Shown: piece by piece, positions 31,135 through 42,660 of the stretch
How the letters are laid out: every line of letters starts with the position of its first letter
Position numbering within the stretch: the stretch's first letter is position 1
From: a bacterium
GTDB taxonomy: Bacteria > Gemmatimonadota > Gemmatimonadetes > Gemmatimonadales > JACORV01
DNA: 42,702 nucleotides
Assembly: GCA_021787855.1 (NCBI GenBank)
Contig: JAJYLI010000003.1
Location: 1 to 42,702 of the forward strand
Direction of reading: 5' to 3'
Made by a program: the position numbers and the translations under genes
The notes under the pieces: model-generated
Databases searched by the model: none
The model's input: the letters and a program-made list of their open reading frames with translations, nothing else
What the model was told of the DNA's origin: nothing

Positions 31135-31947
31135 ATGTCGAGATTGCCCGCCGCCCTGCTCGTGGCCGGCGCCGCGGCCCTCCTCGATCCCGCGGGCGCC
31201 CGCGCCCAGACCGCGGTGGCGCTGCGCTACCAGCCGCCGGTCGGCCAGGTGACGCACTACCGCGCCGTCAGCCAGACGTGGATCCGGCTCCCCGGCATGC
31301 CGGCCGCGGACACCACCAAGCCCACCATGACGCGGACCATGTACTCGACCAGCACCGTGACGGGGCTGGACGGCGGCGCCCGCGTGGTGAAGAGCGTGAT
31401 TGACTCCTCGAGCCAGGACCTCGGCCCCATGGGCGCCCTGATGCCGGGCGGCGACCCGTTCAAGGGCATCACGATCACCCAGCACGTGGATCCGCTGGGG
31501 CGCGTGCTCGCCTCCGACGTCACCGGCCCGCCGGACGCCAATCCCATGGTCCTCGTCCGCATGCGACAGGACGGGAGTCAGCGCCCGGTCGTCCTGCCGG
31601 AGCGGCGCGTGAGCCCCGGTGACACGTGGACCTGGGCGGACACCCTGGATATGAACGGAGGCGAGGGGGCCGGCAGCCCCAAGGCCGTCGTGGACGTCAC
31701 CTACCGGCTCGTCCGCGTCCGACGGACGCGCGGGACCCGGCTGGCGACGATCGCGCTGCGCGGGGTCATGCACGGCGCCGGCGCCACGGCGGCGACGGGC
31801 GCCGGTCCGCGGGGCACCATGAGCGGCGAGATCGTGCTCGACCTGGGTGCCGGCCGCGTGGTGCGGGCCACCACCCGGCTCACCGCGTATCTGCCCGGCG
31901 AGGCGCCCCCCATGCGGACCGTGAGCACCACCGAGATGCTGCCCTAG
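31135..31947 (+). CDS. Secreted protein, DUF6263-like
   Basis: Signal peptide MSRLPAALLVAGAAALLDPAGARAQ; beta-rich body; SD GGAGGA; true start 31135, not 31036. Confidence 0.6.
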   Translation: MSRLPAALLVAGAAALLDPAGARAQTAVALRYQPPVGQVTHYRAVSQTWIRLPGMPAADTTKPTMTRTMYSTSTVTGLDGGARVVKSVIDSSSQDLGPMGALMPGGDPFKGITITQHVDPLGRVLASDVTGPPDANPMVLVRMRQDGSQRPVVLPERRVSPGDTWTWADTLDMNGGEGAGSPKAVVDVTYRLVRVRRTRGTRLATIALRGVMHGAGATAATGAGPRGTMSGEIVLDLGAGRVVRATTRLTAYLPGEAPPMRTVSTTEMLP

Positions 31948-31967
31948 GACCGCCCCCGCCGGCGGGC

Positions 31968-31989
31968 CCGGCCCCGCGCCCGGGGCCGG
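31968..31989 (+). terminator. Candidate hairpin terminator
   Basis: ccggcccc-gcgccc-ggggccgg, 8-bp perfect stem and 6-nt loop, 20 nt after the stop; no U-tract. Confidence 0.4.
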
Positions 31990-32085
31990 ACGGTCCCCCG
32001 GGCTCGGGGCCTCTGGCGGGGGGGCGGGGGAACCGTTAGATTCGGGTCCCCTCCGTCGCATCGTAAGTATCTCTCCCACAATGCT

Positions 32086-32114
32086 TTGACAGTTATCCCC
32101 TTGGCTGTTAGGTT
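32086..32114 (+). promoter_or_regulatory. Putative promoter TTGACA-N17-TAGGTT with TG extended -10, upstream of kdsB
   Basis: Perfect -35; TGt precedes TAGGTT; lies in the longest intergenic gap of the window. Confidence 0.6.
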
Positions 32115-32126
32115 GCGGTGTGATTC

Positions 32127-34581
<2,455 letters not shown>

Positions 34582-34582
34582 G

Positions 34583-35398
34583 ATGCCCGCGGCGTCGCCG
34601 TTCGGTCCGGGGCCGTTCCTCATCGCCGGCCCCTGCGTGGTCGAGGACGACCGCCTCAACGTGGCCGTGGGCGAGGCCCTCGCGGCCCTGGCCGCCCGCC
34701 TGCGGATCCCGGTCATCTACAAGGCCTCCTACGACAAGGCGAACCGCTCGCGGCTGGGGGCCGCCCGCGGGCCGGGCGCGGCGGCGGGCCTGGCCGCCCT
34801 GGCCAGGGTCCGGGCCGCGACGGGGCTCCCGATTCTCACCGACGTGCACGAAGTCGCCCAGGTCGAGGCGGCCGCCGCCGTGGCCGACGTGCTGCAGGTG
34901 CCCGCCTTCCTGTGCCGCCAGACCGACCTGCTCGTCGCGGTGGGCCGCGCCGGCAAGCCGGTGAACCTCAAGAAGGGGCAGTGGATGTCCCCCGAGGGCA
35001 TGGCCGGCGCGGTCGAGAAGGTCCGGAGCGGCGGCGGCGGCGCGGTGGCGGTCACCGAACGCGGCACCTTCTTCGGCTACGGCGATCTGGTCGTGGACAT
35101 GCGCGCCTTCACCAGGCTCAAGGCCGCCTGCGGCACGCCGGTGATCTACGACGGGACCCACAGCGTCCAGCAGCCGGGACGCGGGGCCGACGGCGCCAGC
35201 GGCGGGCTGCGGGAATTCATTCCCCCGCTGCTCATGGCGGCCGCGGCGGCGGGCGCGGACGGCTTCTTCCTCGAGACGCACCCCGACCCCGCGCACGCCC
35301 CGTCCGACGGACCCAACATGCTCCCGCTGGCCGCGCTGCCCGACGTCGTCGCCCGGGCCCTCGACGTGTGGCGCAGCGCCCGCGTGCCCCATGATTGA
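34583..35398 (+). CDS. kdsA: 3-deoxy-8-phosphooctulonate synthase
   Basis: LIAGPCVVEDD, IYKASYDKANRS, LTDVHEV, VNLKKGQWMSP, ETHPDPAHAPSDGPNML. Confidence 0.96.
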   Translation: MPAASPFGPGPFLIAGPCVVEDDRLNVAVGEALAALAARLRIPVIYKASYDKANRSRLGAARGPGAAAGLAALARVRAATGLPILTDVHEVAQVEAAAAVADVLQVPAFLCRQTDLLVAVGRAGKPVNLKKGQWMSPEGMAGAVEKVRSGGGGAVAVTERGTFFGYGDLVVDMRAFTRLKAACGTPVIYDGTHSVQQPGRGADGASGGLREFIPPLLMAAAAAGADGFFLETHPDPAHAPSDGPNMLPLAALPDVVARALDVWRSARVPHD

Positions 35399-35966
35399 GC
35401 CCGCCCTGGCCCGCCGGATCCGCCTCCTGGGCTGCGACGTGGACGGCACCATGACCGACGGCGGCCTGTACCTGGGCGGCCCCGCCGAAGCCCCCGTGGA
35501 GCTGAAGCGCTTCGACATCCAGGACGGGCTCGGCGTCCACCTCCTGCGCGCCGCCGGCGTGGCGGTCGCCGTGGTCACGGGCCGGGCGGGCGAGCCCGCG
35601 CGCCGCCGCGCGGAGGAGCTCCAGGTGGACGAGTTCGCCGCCGACGCGGGCGCCCGCAAGCTGCCGCTGTTCGAGGCCATCCTGCGCCGCCGCGGCGTGG
35701 GCTGGGACGAGGCCTGCTTCGTCGGCGACGACCTGCCGGACCTGCCGCTGCTGCGGCGGGTGGCGTTGCCCGTGGCCGTCGCCAACGCCTGCCGCGAGGT
35801 CAAGGCGGCGTGCCGGGTGGTGACCACCGCCCGGGGCGGCCACGGTGCCCTGCGCGAGTTCGCGGAGGCCCTGCTCCAGGCGCGCGGCGCGTGGAGTGAC
35901 GTGGTGGCCTCGTACCTGAGAGAGCGCGACGAGGCCCGGGCGGAGGACCATGCCGCCGCGCCCTGA
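35391..35966 (+). CDS. kdsC: 3-deoxy-D-manno-octulosonate 8-phosphate phosphatase (HAD, KdsC)
   Basis: LLGCDVDGTMTDGGLYLG, VGDDLPDLPLL. Confidence 0.92.
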   Translation: MIEPALARRIRLLGCDVDGTMTDGGLYLGGPAEAPVELKRFDIQDGLGVHLLRAAGVAVAVVTGRAGEPARRRAEELQVDEFAADAGARKLPLFEAILRRRGVGWDEACFVGDDLPDLPLLRRVALPVAVANACREVKAACRVVTTARGGHGALREFAEALLQARGAWSDVVASYLRERDEARAEDHAAAP

Positions 35967-36930
35967 CACCGCCGCGGACAGCGTGACGCGGGGACGCCAG
36001 GTCCTGGAGCAGGAGGCCGCCGCCCTCCTCGCCCTGGCGCGCCGGCTCGACCGCCGCTTCGCGAGCGCGGTGGAGGCCCTGCGCGCCTGCCGCGGCCGCA
36101 TCGTCGTCTCGGGCGTGGGGAAGTCGGGCGTGATCGCGCGCAAGATCGCCGCCACCCTCACCTCGACCGGCTCGCCGGCGACCTTCCTGCACCCGGTGGA
36201 CAGCGTGCACGGCGACCTGGGCATCGTGGGGCGCGACGACGTGGCGGTCCTGCTCTCCAAGAGCGGCGAGACCGACGAGCTGTTCGGCCTGGTGGCCTCC
36301 CTGAAGCGCCTCGGCGTCCCCATCATCGCGATCACCGGCGCCGCCGGCTCCACGCTCGCGCGGCACGCCGACGTGGTCCTCGACGCCGCCGTGGCCGCGG
36401 AAGCGTGCCCGCTCGACCTGGCGCCCACCACCAGCACGACCGCCGCGCTGGCCCTGGGCGACGCGCTCGCCATCGCGCTGTTCGAGGCCAAGGGTTTCGA
36501 CGCCGAGGACTTCGCCCGGCTGCACCCGGGCGGCGCCCTCGGCCGGCGGCTGTTGCTGCTGGTCCGCGACGTCATGGTCACCGACCGGCTGCCCGCCCTC
36601 GGCCCCGAGGCCACGATGCGCGAGTGCGTCATCCTGCTGGCCGAGCGGCGCGGCACGGTGGCGGTGGTGGACGGCGAGCGCAAGGTGGTGGGCGTCGTCA
36701 CGGCCGGCGATCTCACGCGCCTGATGGAGCGGCGCGCCGACTTCCTCGACGTCCCGGTGCGCGACGTGATGACCCGCGCCCCGAAGCTGGCGCACCCCGA
36801 CGAGCTGGCGAGCGCCGCCGTCAACCGGCTCGAGCACCACGGCATCATGGCCATGCCCGTGGTGGACGACGGCGGCGCCCTCTCCGGCGTCGTCCACCTG
36901 CACGATCTGCTGCGCGCGGGGGCCGCGTGA
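35950..36930 (+). CDS. kdsD: Arabinose-5-phosphate isomerase (SIS + 2 CBS)
   Basis: GVGKSGVIARKIAATLTSTGSPATFLHPVDSVHGDLG; CBS pair at C-terminus. Confidence 0.94.
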   Translation: MPPRPDTAADSVTRGRQVLEQEAAALLALARRLDRRFASAVEALRACRGRIVVSGVGKSGVIARKIAATLTSTGSPATFLHPVDSVHGDLGIVGRDDVAVLLSKSGETDELFGLVASLKRLGVPIIAITGAAGSTLARHADVVLDAAVAAEACPLDLAPTTSTTAALALGDALAIALFEAKGFDAEDFARLHPGGALGRRLLLLVRDVMVTDRLPALGPEATMRECVILLAERRGTVAVVDGERKVVGVVTAGDLTRLMERRADFLDVPVRDVMTRAPKLAHPDELASAAVNRLEHHGIMAMPVVDDGGALSGVVHLHDLLRAGAA

Positions 36931-37493
36931 GCGGGACGGGGAGCCTGATCCGGCGCGTCGCCGCGCCGCTGGGCCTGGGCGCGCTCCTGTGGGCGTGCGG
37001 CGGCACCGGGAACAGCGGCCTCGCCGGCGCCGCGCTGACCGCCGACAGCGCCGACCAGGTCATCTGGGGCCTCACCACCATCCTCACCAAGGCCGGCGTG
37101 CGCCAGGCCTACCTCAGCGCCGACACCGCCTACGAGTACGACGCCAGCGGGCGGGTGGACATGCGGGGCGTGCGGGTCACGTTCTACTCCGCCGACGGCG
37201 TGGCCGAGTCGGTCCTGACGGGCCGGCAGGGCACCTACTGGATGCGCACCAACCAGATGTCCGCCCGGGACCACGTGATCGTGGTGCGCAGCTCGGACGG
37301 CGCCCGCCTCGCGACCGACTTCATCGAGTACGACCCCGCCCAGAACCAGGTCCGCACCGACAAGCCCTACGTCGCCGACAAGGGCACCCAGCACATCGCG
37401 GGCGTGGGCTTCATCTGCGACCCGTCGTTCACCAACTGCACCAGCCAGCAGACGCACGGCTCCGCCGGGCGCCTGGTGATGCCGCCCCAGTAG
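36927..37493 (+). CDS. lptC: LptC-like LPS export lipoprotein
   Basis: Lipobox LLWACGG; position between kdsD and lptA; pattern AYEYDASGRVDMRGVRVTFYSADGVAESVLTGRQGTY. Confidence 0.7.
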   Translation: MSGTGSLIRRVAAPLGLGALLWACGGTGNSGLAGAALTADSADQVIWGLTTILTKAGVRQAYLSADTAYEYDASGRVDMRGVRVTFYSADGVAESVLTGRQGTYWMRTNQMSARDHVIVVRSSDGARLATDFIEYDPAQNQVRTDKPYVADKGTQHIAGVGFICDPSFTNCTSQQTHGSAGRLVMPPQ

Positions 37494-37494
37494 C

Positions 37495-39039
37495 GTGCGC
37501 GCGCTCGCCGTGCTCGCCCTCGCCCTGGCCGCCGCCCCCGCGCTCGCGCAACAGCCCGCGGCCCGGCCGGCCCGGCCGGCGGCGGCCCCGGCCCCGGATA
37601 CCTCGACCTGCGACGTGCAGATTGATACCAGCCGTTACAGCCAGTTCACCCAGGTGGGCAACGCGTACGACACCTACGGCTGGGGCGGGGTGTGGGCGCA
37701 CTGCCGGGGGCAGCCGACCACCATGTTCGCGGATTCGGTGGCCTGGTACCCGGCGCTCAATCAGCTGCGCATGGTGGGCGACGTGCGGTTCCGGGACAGC
37801 GTCTCCATCCTGGACGCGGACAGCGTGACCTACTTCCTCAGGCAGGAGCGGCTGTTCGCCCGGGGCCACGTCTATACCAAGAACCTCAAGACCGGATCCG
37901 ACCTCCGGGGGGACAACCTCGACTACTACCGCGCGGCGCCGCCCCTGAGGGACACCGTGGAGCTGGTGGCGCGCGACCGGCCGACCATCCACTTCTATGC
38001 CTCGCACCCCGCCACGCCGCAGGATACCCAGCCGTTCCTGGTGGTCTCCGACCGCGCGCGGATGAAGGGCAACGACCGGTTCTGGGGCGGCGGCAACGTC
38101 ACCATCAACCGCTCCGACCTCGCCGCCAGCGGCGATTCCGGCCAGATCAATCTGACGCGGAACGCCGCGGCGCTGCTGGGGAGCCCGCAGCTGAACGGCG
38201 TGGGGCCCGACGCCTATCACCTGCGGGGGGACCGCATTGACTTCGCCCTGACGCCGGAGCACGAGATCCACGGGGTGCTCTCCAGCGGCCACGCCGCCGC
38301 GCGCGGCAGCGACTGGAGCCTCGACGCGGACACCATCGCGCTCACCCTGGACAGCGGCAAGGTGCAGCTCGCGGAGGCCTGGGGAGGGAAGGGCGAGGCC
38401 GAGGGGCGGGCCCGGCGGCCGCGCGCGGTGTCCGGACGCCACACCATCGTGGCCGACTCGCTCGACATCCACATGCCGGGCCAGCAGGTGCGCCTGGTCT
38501 GGGCCTTCGGGCGCGCCCGGACCACCACCCGCGACTCGGGCTCCACCGCCGAGGACTGGCTGGCCGGCGACTCGCTGCGGGCGGACTTCGCGGCGCGCCG
38601 GGACAGCGCGACGGGCAAGTCGCGCTCCGAGCTGGAGCACCTGACCTCGTTCGGCACGGCGCAGGCGCTGTACCACGTCGAGCCCTCCGACACGGCGGGC
38701 ACCGGGGGACGGAAGGCCGTGGATTACTCCCGCGGCCGCCGCATTGACATCGCGCTCGCCAACTCCAAGGTCCAGACGGTGGACGTCGTCGGGCAGGTGG
38801 ACGGTGTGTACCTGGAGCCGGTGCCTCCGCCGGCCGACACCAGCCACGCGGACTCGACCCGCGCCGACACGACCCGCGGCGCGGCCGACACCACGCGCGC
38901 CGCGGCCGACACGGCGCACGCGCCGCCGGCCGCCACGACGCGCCGGAGCACCCCGGGCCGCGGCTCCGCCACCCCGCCGGCCCCGCCGGCCACGCCGCGT
39001 CCCGCGAAGCCCGCTTCCCTCCCTCCGGCCCGCCCATGA
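37495..39039 (+). CDS. lptA: LptA/OstA-like LPS transport periplasmic protein (514 aa)
   Basis: Signal peptide; repeated OstA-like strands (DSVAWYPALNQLRMVGDVRFRDSVSILDADSVTYF...); Thr/Ala/Asp-rich tail. Confidence 0.75.
   Translation: MRALAVLALALAAAPALAQQPAARPARPAAAPAPDTSTCDVQIDTSRYSQFTQVGNAYDTYGWGGVWAHCRGQPTTMFADSVAWYPALNQLRMVGDVRFRDSVSILDADSVTYFLRQERLFARGHVYTKNLKTGSDLRGDNLDYYRAAPPLRDTVELVARDRPTIHFYASHPATPQDTQPFLVVSDRARMKGNDRFWGGGNVTINRSDLAASGDSGQINLTRNAAALLGSPQLNGVGPDAYHLRGDRIDFALTPEHEIHGVLSSGHAAARGSDWSLDADTIALTLDSGKVQLAEAWGGKGEAEGRARRPRAVSGRHTIVADSLDIHMPGQQVRLVWAFGRARTTTRDSGSTAEDWLAGDSLRADFAARRDSATGKSRSELEHLTSFGTAQALYHVEPSDTAGTGGRKAVDYSRGRRIDIALANSKVQTVDVVGQVDGVYLEPVPPPADTSHADSTRADTTRGAADTTRAAADTAHAPPAATTRRSTPGRGSATPPAPPATPRPAKPASLPPARP
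38830..38936 (+). repeat. Degenerate in-frame repeat encoding ADT(T/S)RA-type units
   Basis: ADTSHADSTRADTTRGAADTTRAAADTAHA in the LptA-like tail. Confidence 0.65.
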
Positions 39040-40250
39040 GCGACGCCCTGCTGACCCAGCTCCGGGGCCGCAACCCCTCCATCTGCCTGGCGCTGGCGGC
39101 GCTCGTGAGGAGCGCCGACGAAGCGGGGGGCACGCCCTTCGGCACGGCCGCGGTCGCCTACCGCGAGGACTACCTCGCCGCCGTGCGCCGCTCCTCCGGT
39201 GACGCCGGCCCGCAGGACACCGGCACGCTGTCGGTGGACGACGTGCGGCGGCACCTCGCCGCCTCGGTGCTGCCGCGGCTGGCCACCGAGGGCGTCATCG
39301 AGGAGCCGGCCCGCGGATGGGACGAGGGCTCCGTCGTCCGGTTCCGCGACGACGCCTGGGCCAGCCTGGGCGCCGACCGCGGCGCCGCGCGAGCGCAGCT
39401 GCTGGAAGCCGCCTGGCAGGGCATGGTCACCCACGACACGGGCGAGCACCTCGCGGACACGGGGGAGGGCGGGGGCGGGACGGCCGCCGGCACCGCGCGC
39501 AGCGTGCTCGAGGCCTTCGGGCTCCGCAAGACCTACAACCGGCGCGCCGTGGTGGACGACGTCAACGTGCGCCTCGCCCAGGGCGAGATCGTCGGCCTGC
39601 TCGGGCCCAACGGCGCCGGCAAGACCACCACCTTCTACATGATGGTCGGCCTGATCGCCCCCGACGCCGGCCGCATCGCGCTGGACGGCGAGGACATCAG
39701 CACCCTGCCGATGTACCGGCGCGCGCGGCGCGGCATCGGCTACCTGGCGCAGGAGCCCTCGGTGTTCCGCAAGCTCACGGTGGAGGAGAACCTGCTCGCG
39801 ATCCTGGAGACGCTCCCCTTGAGCCACGAGGAGCGGAGCCGCCGGCTCGAGGGCCTCCTGGACGAGCTCTCGATCCGCCACCTCCGCCGCAACAAGGCCT
39901 ACTCGCTCTCCGGCGGCGAGCGGCGCCGCCTCGAGATCACCCGCGCGCTCGTGACCCGCCCGCGGTTCATGCTCCTGGACGAGCCGTTCTCCGGCGTGGA
40001 CCCGATCGCCGTCCACGACATCCAGACCATCGTGGCCGGGCTGCGCCACAAGGGCATCGGCGTCCTGATCACCGACCACAACGTCGAGCAGACGCTCGAC
40101 ATCGTGGACCGCGCCTACATCATGTTCGAGGGCAAGGTCCAGGTGTCCGGCACCGTCCGCTCCCTGGTGTTCGACGACCGCGTCGCCGAGCTGTACCTCG
40201 GCCCCACCCTCACGGCGCGCCTGCGGGCCCGCCTCTCCCCGGCGGCGTGA
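39036..40250 (+). CDS. lptB: LptB ATPase with ~155-aa N-terminal extension
   Basis: GPNGAGKTTTFYMMVG, YSLSGGERRRLEITRAL, FMLLDEPFSGVDP; continuous frame from an ATGA start overlapping lptA. Confidence 0.88.
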   Translation: MSDALLTQLRGRNPSICLALAALVRSADEAGGTPFGTAAVAYREDYLAAVRRSSGDAGPQDTGTLSVDDVRRHLAASVLPRLATEGVIEEPARGWDEGSVVRFRDDAWASLGADRGAARAQLLEAAWQGMVTHDTGEHLADTGEGGGGTAAGTARSVLEAFGLRKTYNRRAVVDDVNVRLAQGEIVGLLGPNGAGKTTTFYMMVGLIAPDAGRIALDGEDISTLPMYRRARRGIGYLAQEPSVFRKLTVEENLLAILETLPLSHEERSRRLEGLLDELSIRHLRRNKAYSLSGGERRRLEITRALVTRPRFMLLDEPFSGVDPIAVHDIQTIVAGLRHKGIGVLITDHNVEQTLDIVDRAYIMFEGKVQVSGTVRSLVFDDRVAELYLGPTLTARLRARLSPAA

Positions 40251-41707
40251 AGACCTCCCTCGGCCAGCACACGGTCCTCCGGCAGGACCTGCGCATCAAT
40301 CCGCGCCTCTACCAGGCGATGGACCTGCTGTACATGCCGCTGCTCGACCTGCAGCAGCACCTCAAGCAGGAGCTGATGGTCAACCCGTTCCTCGAGCTCC
40401 TGGAGCCCGAGGAGGAAGAGGAGGAGGCGCCCGCCACCCCCGCCGAGCAGCGGGACGCCGCCGAGCCGGGCGAGGCGCAGGCGACCAACTGGGAGGACAT
40501 CCTGCTCTCCGGCTTCGACGAGGGGGAGTGGCGGCCCGACACCAGCGAGGCGCGCGAGTTCACCGAGCCGGTCTCGGTGCAGACGCACGACCTGGCCGAG
40601 TACCTGCGCGACCAGCTCCAGCTCCTGGAGCTGACCGACCGCCAGCGGCTGCTGGCCGAGGAATTCATCGGCAACATCGGCGGGGACGGCTACCTCTCCA
40701 CCTCGCTCGAGGAGATCGTCGCCGGCGCCAACCAGATCCTGACCGAGTTCGCGGCCGACCGCCCGGACGCGCCGCCGCCGCCGCCCTACAGCCTGGCGGA
40801 CGCCGAGACCCTGCTGCCCGTCATGCAGAACCTCGACCCGCCCGGCGTCGCGGCCCGCGACCTGCGGGAATGCCTGCTGCTGCAGCTCCGCGACCGCGGG
40901 CAGACCGGCTCGCTGGCCTACCGCCTGCTGGACGAGGCGTTCGACGACCTGATCGCGCACCGCTGGAGCGACCTGGCCAAGCGGATGAGCCTGGACGCCG
41001 GCGAGGTGCAGGGGGCGGCCGACGAGATCGCCAAGCTGGACCCCAAACCGGGCCTGCGGTTCAGCACCACCGAGGGCGACTACATCATCCCGGACCTGAT
41101 CGTCGAGAAGATTGACGGCAAGTACCGGGTGTTCCTCAACGACACCAACCTCCCCCGCCTGCGCCTGTCGCGCGCCTACCAGGAGGTGGCGCGGGACAAG
41201 AAGAAGTTCGTGGGCGAGAACCGGGAGTTCATCACCCAGCGCCTCAACAGCGCCCAATGGATGATCCAGGCCATCGAGCAGCGCCGCCAGACCATGCTCA
41301 AGGTCATGAACTTCATCGTGGACCGGCAGCACGACTTCTTCGAGAAGGGCATCGAGCACCTCAAGCCGCTCACGCTCCGCGAGGTGGCCGAGGTCATCAA
41401 CATGCACGAGAGCACCGTCAGCCGGGTGACCAACGAGAAGTACGTGCAGACGCCGCGCGGCGTGCTGCCGCTCAAGTTCTTCTTCTCCAGCGCGCTCTCG
41501 ACCACCACCGGCGAGGACGCCAGCGCCCGCGCGATCAAGGCCCAGATCCAGAAGCTGGTCGGCGACGAGGCGGCGCACGAGCCGCTCACCGACCAGCAGA
41601 TCGTGCAGAAGCTGCGGGAGAAGGGCGTCCGCATCGCGCGCCGCACCGTGGCCAAGTACCGCGACCAGCTCGGCATCCTCTCGGCGCGCATGCGCCGCCG
41701 CGTATGA
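40247..41707 (+). CDS. rpoN: RNA polymerase sigma-54 factor
   Basis: N-terminal Gln/Leu-rich activator region; HESTVSRVTNEKYVQTPRGVLPLKFFFS; RpoN box ARRTVAKYRDQLGI. Confidence 0.96.
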   Translation: MKTSLGQHTVLRQDLRINPRLYQAMDLLYMPLLDLQQHLKQELMVNPFLELLEPEEEEEEAPATPAEQRDAAEPGEAQATNWEDILLSGFDEGEWRPDTSEAREFTEPVSVQTHDLAEYLRDQLQLLELTDRQRLLAEEFIGNIGGDGYLSTSLEEIVAGANQILTEFAADRPDAPPPPPYSLADAETLLPVMQNLDPPGVAARDLRECLLLQLRDRGQTGSLAYRLLDEAFDDLIAHRWSDLAKRMSLDAGEVQGAADEIAKLDPKPGLRFSTTEGDYIIPDLIVEKIDGKYRVFLNDTNLPRLRLSRAYQEVARDKKKFVGENREFITQRLNSAQWMIQAIEQRRQTMLKVMNFIVDRQHDFFEKGIEHLKPLTLREVAEVINMHESTVSRVTNEKYVQTPRGVLPLKFFFSSALSTTTGEDASARAIKAQIQKLVGDEAAHEPLTDQQIVQKLREKGVRIARRTVAKYRDQLGILSARMRRRV

Positions 41708-42660
41708 GCCTCGCCGGCGGACGCGGCGCCGTGGACGTGAGCGTCCTGGTCCCGGCCAAGGACGAGGCCGAGAACCTCCCCGCCTTCGTGGAGCAGGCCG
41801 CCGCCGCGCTCGCCCCCGCGCCGTTCAGCGCCGAGGTCGTGGTGGTGGACGACGGCAGCGCCGACGACACGCCCAGGATCCTCGCCGAGCTGGCCGCGCG
41901 GCACCCGTTCCTGCGGTGGGAGCGCCACCGCACCCGCCAGGGCATCGCCGACGCCCTGCGCACCGCCGGGGAGGCCGCGCGCGGCGACGTGCTGGTGTTC
42001 TACCCGGCCGACCTGCAGTACCTGCCCTCCGAGATCCCCGCGCTCGTGGCCCCCATCCTCGCGGGCGACGCGGACCTGGTGACCGGGATCAAGCAGGGCC
42101 ACTACGAGAAGGCCTTCGTCTCCGGCATCTACAACGGCCTGTGCCGGCTGCTGTTCGGCATCCGGGTCACCGACCTCAACTCGGTGAAGGCCTACCGCCG
42201 CGCGGTCATGGACGCCGTGCCCTCGCGCCCCGACTGGCACCGGTTCTTCGCCGTCATCGCCAGCGCCCAGGGCTTCCGCCTGGCCGAGCGGCCCGTCACC
42301 CTGATGCCGCGCCGCGCCGGCCACAGCAAGTTCGGCCTCGGCCGCATCCCGGTCGGCGTGATGGACCTCCTCTCCGTCTGGTTCCAGCTCAAGTTCGGCC
42401 GCAAGCCCATGCTGTTCTTCGGCGTGACCGGCACCGTGCTGTTCGCCCTCGGCTTCCTCGCGGGCCTCGCCGCGCTGGTGATCCGGTTCGGCTTCGGCGT
42501 GGGCTTCCGGCCGCTCCTCAACCTCATCGAGACGCTGGTCATCTCCGGGATCGCGCTGTTCGGCTTCGGGTTCCTGGGCGAGATGCTGGCGGGGCAGAGC
42601 GAGGAACTGCGGGAACTGCACCGCCAGATGGGCCGCCGGACCCGGGACCGGGAGGACTGA
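41704..42660 (+). CDS. Glycosyltransferase family 2 (dolichol-P-mannose synthase/GtrB-like) with C-terminal TM helices
   Basis: VSVLVPAKDEAENLPAFVEQ, VVVDDGSADDTPRIL; two TM segments at C-terminus. Confidence 0.9.
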   Translation: MSLAGGRGAVDVSVLVPAKDEAENLPAFVEQAAAALAPAPFSAEVVVVDDGSADDTPRILAELAARHPFLRWERHRTRQGIADALRTAGEAARGDVLVFYPADLQYLPSEIPALVAPILAGDADLVTGIKQGHYEKAFVSGIYNGLCRLLFGIRVTDLNSVKAYRRAVMDAVPSRPDWHRFFAVIASAQGFRLAERPVTLMPRRAGHSKFGLGRIPVGVMDLLSVWFQLKFGRKPMLFFGVTGTVLFALGFLAGLAALVIRFGFGVGFRPLLNLIETLVISGIALFGFGFLGEMLAGQSEELRELHRQMGRRTRDRED

